Source: Carettochelys insculpta (Eukaryota; Chordata; Testudines; Carettochelyidae). From it: a stretch of 64,000 nt of DNA. Each line of letters begins with the position of its first letter. Position 1 is the first letter of the stretch. Of this stretch, positions 58,086 to 64,000 are shown piece by piece. The translations under genes and the position numbers were made by a program. The notes beneath the pieces were generated by a model. That model had not been told where the DNA came from and made no database searches. It worked only from the letters and a program-made list of their open reading frames with translations. Location: the NCBI RefSeq assembly GCF_033958435.1, contig NC_134138.1, positions 188,143,298-188,207,297 on the forward strand. The letters are read 5' to 3'.

Positions 58086-60080
58086 CTCTACAGCACAACA
58101 GTTAGCAGCTCAGCTCATACCGGTTATAAAGAAATGTCACCCAATAAAGGCTGACCGAAAGCTTGAGAATTAAGATTTACAAAACACTCCTATTATCTTC
58201 CAGAATGTGTGAAAACCAGTCCTTGAAATTAAATTGCTTTTTTTCACCCATCTCTTCATGAGCCTAGTAAACATTAACACCGAATAAAAAATATGAAAGA
58301 GGGAAGAAAGAAAACAACAGAGTTTTGGGGAAAACCACTAAAAAGCAACCAAGGGGAAAAAAGTACTGTTTTACTATCACTTGGCTGTGAACTGTTTCAT
58401 GGATCAGTCTTGCACGCATCAAAGCAATAACCACTTGAAAGTGAATCTTCCTTAAACTACAGCAGTAGCAACAGATGACCTAATAGAGAGGAAGCCTTCA
58501 GGTATTTTCAACATTGTGCATTGGGTATCAAGGCACTGTGAATCTACTCACTCAAATTTGTCACAGCTCCCCTCTCCACATCAAGACAGAAAGAGGACTG
58601 GGCCAAACTTAAATGGCACTGTGACTATTCAAACGAAGTTGCAATACACAAGAATTAGGCGCTAGGCTCACCCCTTTGGGTCTGGAGCCACTTCTGACAA
58701 GTAAATGCAGAGCAGGCTCACGCTCCAGGCCACCACAAATGACCCTTTCCCTTCCCAATTACAAAACCTATGCCACTAATTATCAGCACCCATTTGTGAC
58801 GCTGTGGGCCTGACTCTAACCACGGCCATGGAATTACAACAAACTAGTGCTGTAAAAATAGTGTGAGATTAGAATTAGGTCCAGTGGTTGATTTATTAGC
58901 TAGCCTCCAACAGCCTATTTTCTTCTTTTCTATGGACTGGATTATTTACAGCTGCTTACCAGCAGGAGTGAGTGTATCTCAGTAGCAAAATGTGCCTCCC
59001 AAAGTTGTCCATTGATGGAGTGAGCGCTATTTAGTCCCTCCTCTCACTGACACAGGTTGCCTTACATGTCCTATTAAAAGATTGTGTGTTCTGTTGTTTA
59101 TAAGTTTGTCAGACTTTAACCATTTGGAGTGAAATTTTCCATACTTTCTGTATGTGTTGGTCTGAATTATTACTGAAATTTCTGGCAAAATGGTTCAGCC
59201 ATTTCCAAGAAAGAAGCTAAGGAAAAACATGCCTTCTCCATGTTAAAAATTTCTTCACACCTTTCCTTTGAACTATTCTATGGCCCCCATACTTTAGAGC
59301 AGGGACTTGAAATTTGAGTTGGCCTTTCTATCAGGATGTGGGTTTCTGCCATCCAAATCTGGCTAACACATAAGCCTTTGAAAAAATCACAGTTCCCACA
59401 TGCTCAGAAATCTGCAAGAGCTACATGGCTAAACTCACCCAAGACTCCCATTCTCACTGAGCACGTTTGAGCCTCTCACAGCTCCTGGTGCTGACTAGAC
59501 AGTGTTTGTGCCATCAAAACAGAATAACTGAGCATGTGCTGACCCAGAGGTATGTGGACTCCAAAGGATTTTCTGTATAAAGGCTACTCGCAACAGCTCT
59601 GGCCCAGGGTCAGGGTGGACACTGGAATCGAGGGCATGGAGAAAAAAATCAGTCAGATGTGAATGAAGATGGGACAAAATTGGACAATCAGAGGGAAGGG
59701 AATTGATTAGGACTAGTCTTCTTGTGAGATAGGATTGAAGTGGAGGAAGAAACTGTGAGTGGGAATTCTTGGGTGGAGGGAACTGGGTGGATAAAGAGTC
59801 TGGTAACGGGTTTGTCCCTAATTATAGACTATGTCATAACATACACATAAAAGAGGTGAATTAATACTGCACAGGTGGCCTTCATTTTGATATTTCCATA
59901 TGTTTGTAATCTTAATAACATTATTTTAACATAGTTTTGTGTATAAAAACTTTACATGATTCTGTCAATTACTCATGGTGTGAGTTCACTGATTATTTCA
60001 TAGGAAGGACTCACATTTTTCTTCCATGAATATGGGAATTTAGTTTAGCTTGCTCATTTCCAATGTTTCTGTCATTTCAT
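58086..60080. other. Nothing recognised
   Basis: About 2 kb with no supported gene or repeat. Confidence 0.5.
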
Positions 60081-60200
60081 AAATAACAAGCAGTCCTTCT
60101 GGCACCTTAGAGACTAACATAGGTATTAGGTCATGAGCTTTTGTGGGTAAAACCCACTTCCTTGGGTTCTACAGACTAACAAGGCCACTCCTCTGAGACT
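60081..60200. mobile_element. Penelope-like tail, inverted in two parts
   Basis: 60085-60167 is the tail in minus orientation (minus strand: GAAGTGGGTTTTACCCAC, AAAAGCTCATGACC, GTTAGTCTCTAAGGTGCC, CTGCTTGTT). 60168-60200 is the next tail segment in + orientation (CTACAGACTAACAAGGCCAC, TCCTCTGAGACTG). Flanks GTCATTTCAT (60071-60080) and GTAATTTCAT (60201-60210) differ at one position. Same arrangement as the larger insertion at 16987. Confidence 0.75.
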
Positions 60201-60210
60201 GTAATTTCAT

Positions 60211-61143
60211 GTTTGAGAACTGAACTTTGCTCCTGCCTGTTAGCTCCTCCCAGCTGGAGACATGTCATTTTCCTGATGTGGAAGTCCTCAGGCTGAGAGT
60301 TAGGCAACTGTGCTGCCCTTTTTTGCTGGGCACCCTATCCACACAATTTATAGATTTCAACTGATAAACAACAGAACTACTAAGATTCTATATGGCATCA
60401 CGCAGAGCAAGTATATGATGACAAGATTAGTTGACTGGTGCTCAGAGTCTGCATTAGATTCAAGGCTACGCACTAACCTACAAAGCACTTGGAATCTCTC
60501 AACTTGGATTTGGTCACTTCAGTCTTTTCATTCCTACCTTCACCTCCTAATGCTGACTATTACTGCAAACATGTGCCTTGAAATTCCTGGCAGAAAATAC
60601 TGGGCATCATGCTACTTGTTCACACCAAAGTTGAACAGACACTTTGTCTCTCCTTTGCTTTCAACTATTTGGCTTTGACCCAAAAGTACTAAATTGTTGA
60701 AAATTATTATTATTGAATTGTTGAAAATATTCTGTAACATACCTTGAGATGTTTTGTTATGATAAGGTTCTATGTAACTTGAATAACTTGGTATTCTAAA
60801 TGAAACATAGTTATCAATTACAAAAATAGAAGCTACCAAGCTATCACTTTTTGCTGTTTCTATGTAAGCACGACAAATAAAATCTCCAAGGAAACAGAAA
60901 GCACATAACCTAAACTCATGCTTAATATTTATTTTAGGCGCCATCATAGAAAGGAAAAAGATACATTAAGAAAAGAGTTTTTCTCTCATCTTTTACTGGC
61001 TGATTAGAGTTAAAAAAAAAAGTAAAAATGACTTTGAAGACACATAAGATATAAACCATGTTCTCCTAGAGTTCAACCTAAGCACCTTGATCTTGCTTCT
61101 GTCCCTGCCACGTAGGCTAAACCTCAGTCCAAAAAAACATGCA
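60211..61143. other. Nothing recognised
   Basis: AT-rich, no supported feature. Confidence 0.5.
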
Positions 61144-61352
61144 GGCTGGGTCTACATGAGCCCCTTCCTTTTGGAAGGGGCAAGTTAATGAGCGGGTTCA
61201 AAAGATGCTAATGAGGTGCTGCCATGAATATGCAGTGCCTCATTAGCATAATGGTGGCTGCAGCTATTCGAAAGAGCAGGAATCGCGTGCCACCCATGGA
61301 GACTGGGACCTTTTGAAAGGACCCCCCAGTTTTCAAAAGCCCTTCTTCCTAT
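61144..61352. mobile_element. Half of a Harbinger-like MITE
   Basis: Starts GGCTGGGTCTACATGAGCCC and holds GATGCTAATGAGGTGCTGCC, CCTCATTAGCATAATGGTGG, TATTCGAAAGAGC and AAAAGCCCTTCTTCCTATCT. It matches the left 220 bp of 3568-4764. The mirrored second half is missing; a SINE begins directly at the break. Confidence 0.75.
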
Positions 61353-61505
61353 CTGTCCAATACCCTGCACTCAGTGGGACCCATCTCTGGCAGTTTTTTT
61401 TTTAATCCATTTGCCCTAGACACCTAAATGTCCGCCCCCCAAGGACTGAGCTCACAACCCTGGGTTTATAAGGCCACTGTTCTAGCTACTGAGCTATCCC
61501 TCCCA
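61353..61505 (-). repeat. tRNA-derived SINE, cryptodiran (Cry) type
   Basis: On the minus strand the head reads GGGAGGGATAGCTCAGTAGC with the A-box-like TAGCTCAGTAGCTAG, then AAACCCAGGGTTGTGAGCTC and AGTCCTTGGGG. The body CTGCCAGAGATGG and GAGTGCAGGGTATTGGAC follows and stops at the half MITE. It has the same head as the SINE at 21157 but a different body, so a second subfamily is likely. Confidence 0.75.
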
Positions 61506-61607
61506 AGTTTTTCTGGGTGTCCATTTCATAGACTCATAGAAGTGGAAGGAACCTCGAGAGGTCATTAAGTCCAGTTTCCTGCACTTGTGGGAGGACCAAG
61601 TGCCATT

Positions 61608-61749
61608 CAGGGGAGGGCAATAAAAAAAGCGGTGGCCTGCAATCACCTGAGACCTGTGGAGGTACACGTAAATATAGAGGTGGGGACCATCCAGAGACTA
61701 ACCCTGGTGCACCAGATCCAGCACATGGGCCAGTATTTGTTCATTCCTG
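61608..61749. mobile_element. hAT-like insertion in CR1-E
   Basis: CAGGGGAGGGCAATAAAAAA at the left and TTTGTTCATTCCTG at the right resemble hAT ends; CR1 sequence is continuous around it (AAGTGCCA then TCTAGACCATCCC). No 8-bp duplication is seen. Confidence 0.5.
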
Positions 61750-62699
61750 ATCTAGACCATCCCTGACAGATATTTGTCTACTCTGCTCCTTAAAATCTCC
61801 AGTGATGGGGATTCCATGAACTCTTTAGTCAATTTATTCCAGTATTTAGCCACCCTGAGAGTTAGGAAGTTTTTCCCTAATGTTTAACCTAAACCTAAAC
61901 CTCCCTTGCTGCAATTTAAGCCCATTGCTTCATTCCCTATCTTCAGAGGTTAAGGAGAACTACTTTTCTCCCTCCTCCTTGCAATAATCCTTTAGATATT
62001 TGAAATCTTATCATGATGTCACCTCTTAGTCTTCTCATTTCCAGACTAAACAAACTCATTTATTTTAATTCTCTCTCATTACTCATGTTTTTACACCTTA
62101 AATCATTTTTGTTGCTCTTCTCTGGACCTTCTCTAATTTGTCCACATCCTTCCTAAAATGTGGTACCCAGAACTGGACACAATACTCCAGCTGAGGCCTA
62201 AGTGCAACATAGAGCAGAAGATTTACTTCTGATGTCTTGCTTACAGCACTCCTATTAATATATCCCAGAAAGACGTTTGCTTTTTTTGTAACAGTTTCAG
62301 TCTGTTGACTCATATTCATCTTGTGGTCTAGCATGACCCTTAGATCCCTTTCCAGAGTACTCTTTCCTAAGTGGTCATTTCCCATTTTGTACATGTGAAA
62401 CTAATAGTTCCATCCTAAATGGAGTACTTCATATTTGTTCTTACTGAATTTCACCCTATTTATCTCAGACCATTTCTCCAATTTGTCCAAAACATTTTGA
62501 ATTATAATCTTATCCTCCAAAGCACTTGCAACTCCACCCAGCTTCCCATCATCTGCAAATCTTATAATTATACTTTCTATGCCATTATCTAAATCATTAA
62601 TGAATGAACAGATCCAGTGTCAAAACTGATCCCTACAAAATCCCTCTCATTGTTCCTTTCCAGCATGACTATAAGCTCTTGATAACTACTCTCTGGGAA

Positions 62700-62822
62700 C
62701 CTGATGAAGTGGGTTTTATCCATGAAAGCACATGACCTAGTACATGTGTTAGTCTCTAAAGTGACACAGTCATGCACACTGTTTTTGAAGTTACAGACTA
62801 ACACAGCTGCTACCCTCCTGAG
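62700..62822 (+). mobile_element. Penelope-like tail inserted in CR1-E
   Basis: A 123-bp + strand tail: CCTGATGAAGTGGGTTTTAT, GAAAGCACATGACCTAG, GTTAGTCTCTAAAGTGACAC and TACAGACTAACACAGCTGCT. It is flanked by a perfect 12-bp direct repeat ACTCTCTGGGAA (62688-62699 and 62823-62834). CR1 sequence resumes after it. Confidence 0.9.
62701..62740 (+). ncRNA. Hammerhead-like core in Penelope tail
   Basis: CTGATGA (62701-62707), one extra A, stem II GTGGGT/ATCCAT (62709-62714 with 62718-62723, two G-U pairs), and GAAA (62724-62727) are all present in hammerhead order. AG and CT (62727-62728 and about 62736-62737) could make a minimal stem III. Stem I has no 5' strand because the insertion starts at the core, so activity is not expected. 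Confidence 0.45.
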
Positions 62823-63652
62823 ACTCTCTGGGAATATTCATCCAATCATTTATGCACCCACCTTATAGTAACCCATCTAGGTTGTATTTCCCTAGTTTAT
62901 TTATGAGAGGGTCATGGAAAATTGCATCAAATGCCTTACTAAAGTCTAGGTATACCACATCTACCACTTCCACTGTATCCACATGGCTTATTAGACTATC
63001 AAAAAAGCTATCAAGTTGGCTTGACATGATTCATTCTTTACAAATCCATGCTGATTGTCACCTATCAGCTTATTATCTTCTAATGTTTGCAAATGGATTC
63101 CTTAATTACTTGTTCCATTATCTTTCTCAGTACAGAAGTTAAAATGACAAATCTGTAATTCCCTGTATTATCCGTATTTACCTTATTCCACATGGGCACT
63201 ATACTGGCCCTTTTTCAGGTAGTCTGCTATCTCTCTCACATTTCATGACTTTTCAAAGAGAATAGCTAATAGTCAAATATCTCCTCAGTCAGCTCCTTGA
63301 GTATTCTGGGACACATTTCATCAGGCCCTGCTGACTTGAAGATATCTAACTAGTATAAGTAATTTTAACTTGATCTTTTCCTGTTTTAGCTTCTGAACCT
63401 ATCTAATTTTCACTGCAATTCACTATAACTGAAACAAAAGTCATTAAACATCCCTGCCATATTCACACTTCATGTTATTTTTCCCTTTTCATAAAGGGTC
63501 CTACCTTGTCCTTGTTCTTCCCCTTGCCTCTGATATATTTGTATAATGTTTTCTTGTTACCCTTTGTCTATAGATAGTTTGAGCTTGTTTTGTGCCTTTG
63601 TCTTCCTAATCTTGCCCCTACATATTTGTATTAATTTGTTTGTATTCATTCT

Positions 63653-64000
63653 GGCTATGTCTACACGAGCACACTACGTCGAAGTAGCCTATTTCGAAGT
63701 AAGAACATTGAAATAGGCTACTTCGATACATATCGTCTACACATCCTCCAGGGCTGGTGCCATCGACATCCAACATCGAAGTAGTGATGGGGAATGTCGA
63801 AAGGAGCCGCCCCTGAAAGAAATGTGGAGGGTCCACACACACAAGCACTCCCCACTGAAATAAGGGGCCAGGAAAGCCTGCAGATGGGGTCACAGGTTGG
63901 ACTAACCCTTCTGGGGCAACAGCAAGCCGCTCCCTTAAAGGGCCCCTCCCAGACACACTTGGCCTGCACAGCACAAGGTCCACAGAGCCGACAACCAGTT
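63653..64000. mobile_element. Harbinger-like element, cut by window end
   Basis: Starts GGCTATGTCTACACGAGCAC. A 17-bp perfect inverted pair TCGAAGTAGCCTATTTC/GAAATAGGCTACTTCGA lies at 63679-63695 and 63710-63726. The later part (AAAGGGCCCCTCCCAGACAC) is the inverse complement of the centre of 5621-6248, so both are one family in opposite orientation. It lies in CR1-E sequence. Confidence 0.75.

Larger units (their letters stand above)
61526..63651 (-). mobile_element. CR1 LINE relic (CR1-E)
   Basis: Starts on the + strand with TCATAGACTCATAGAAGTGG and runs for 2.1 kb through the 3' UTR and much of ORF2. Minus-strand pieces include MSQQTETVTKKANVFLGYIN and [20 protein letters not shown] (62098-62394). 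Motif C falls in a worn frame near 62535-62560. It is split by a hAT-like piece (61608-61749) and a Penelope tail (62700-62822), and is cut at 63652 by a Harbinger-like element. Heavily decayed, related in sequence to CR1-A. Confidence 0.85.

Overview
The window looks like non-coding vertebrate nuclear DNA, most likely from a turtle. It has no bacterial or viral gene layout and no ordinary host exons that I can recognise. The turtle call rests on repeat content: CR1 LINEs with octamer tails, SINEs with a tRNA-like head of the cryptodiran type (21157 and 61505), many PIF/Harbinger-like inverted-repeat elements with GG(C/T)NNTGTCTACAC ends, Penelope-like (PLE) fragments, RTE-type LINEs, a DIRS-like relic, and Tigger- and hAT-like non-autonomous elements. 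Species cannot be fixed by reading alone. Family names come from recognised motifs, not from a database search.

Layout. 1-2442: right part of a large Harbinger-like element carrying a broken SANT/Myb-like accessory gene. 3213-6248: a cluster of Harbinger derivatives, including a transposase relic and a palindromic MITE. 7404-16971: mostly unrecognised AT-rich sequence with a CR1 tail, a tRNA-like hairpin repeat, two hAT-like elements, microsatellites and one longer CR1. 16987-17998: a 5'-inverted Penelope-like insertion. 21157-22987: a SINE and a TGTTGACA-rich MITE. 23709-27300: a decayed RTE LINE split by a nearly perfect 436-bp palindromic MITE. 31204-34985: an almost full-length LINE that landed in the terminal repeat of a Tigger-like element. 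35628-39260: a large Harbinger-like element with a dead, apparently intron-containing transposase. 40945-43183: Tigger-like elements, one holding a 42-bp minisatellite. 45210-53370: a DIRS-like relic interrupted by CR1-A, which is itself interrupted by CR1-B (an open reading frame of about 800 codons), and separately by a solo LTR. 57200-58085: three adjacent hAT-like elements. 60081-64000: another inverted Penelope piece, a half MITE, a SINE, a long CR1 relic and the start of one more Harbinger-like element.

The coding-like sequences are transposon proteins: reverse transcriptases, endonucleases, Harbinger transposases and a DIRS gag. All but the CR1-B frame are visibly broken. The main value of the window is its insertion record. 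Target duplications and split reading frames give the relative order of many insertions. No new host gene system is visible. The most unusual signals are two Penelope copies with twin-priming-like inversions bounded by target duplications, hammerhead-ribozyme-like cores in the Penelope tails, the palindromic TTCGAA-studded MITE, and the LINE-in-Tigger insertion with a perfect 14-bp duplication.
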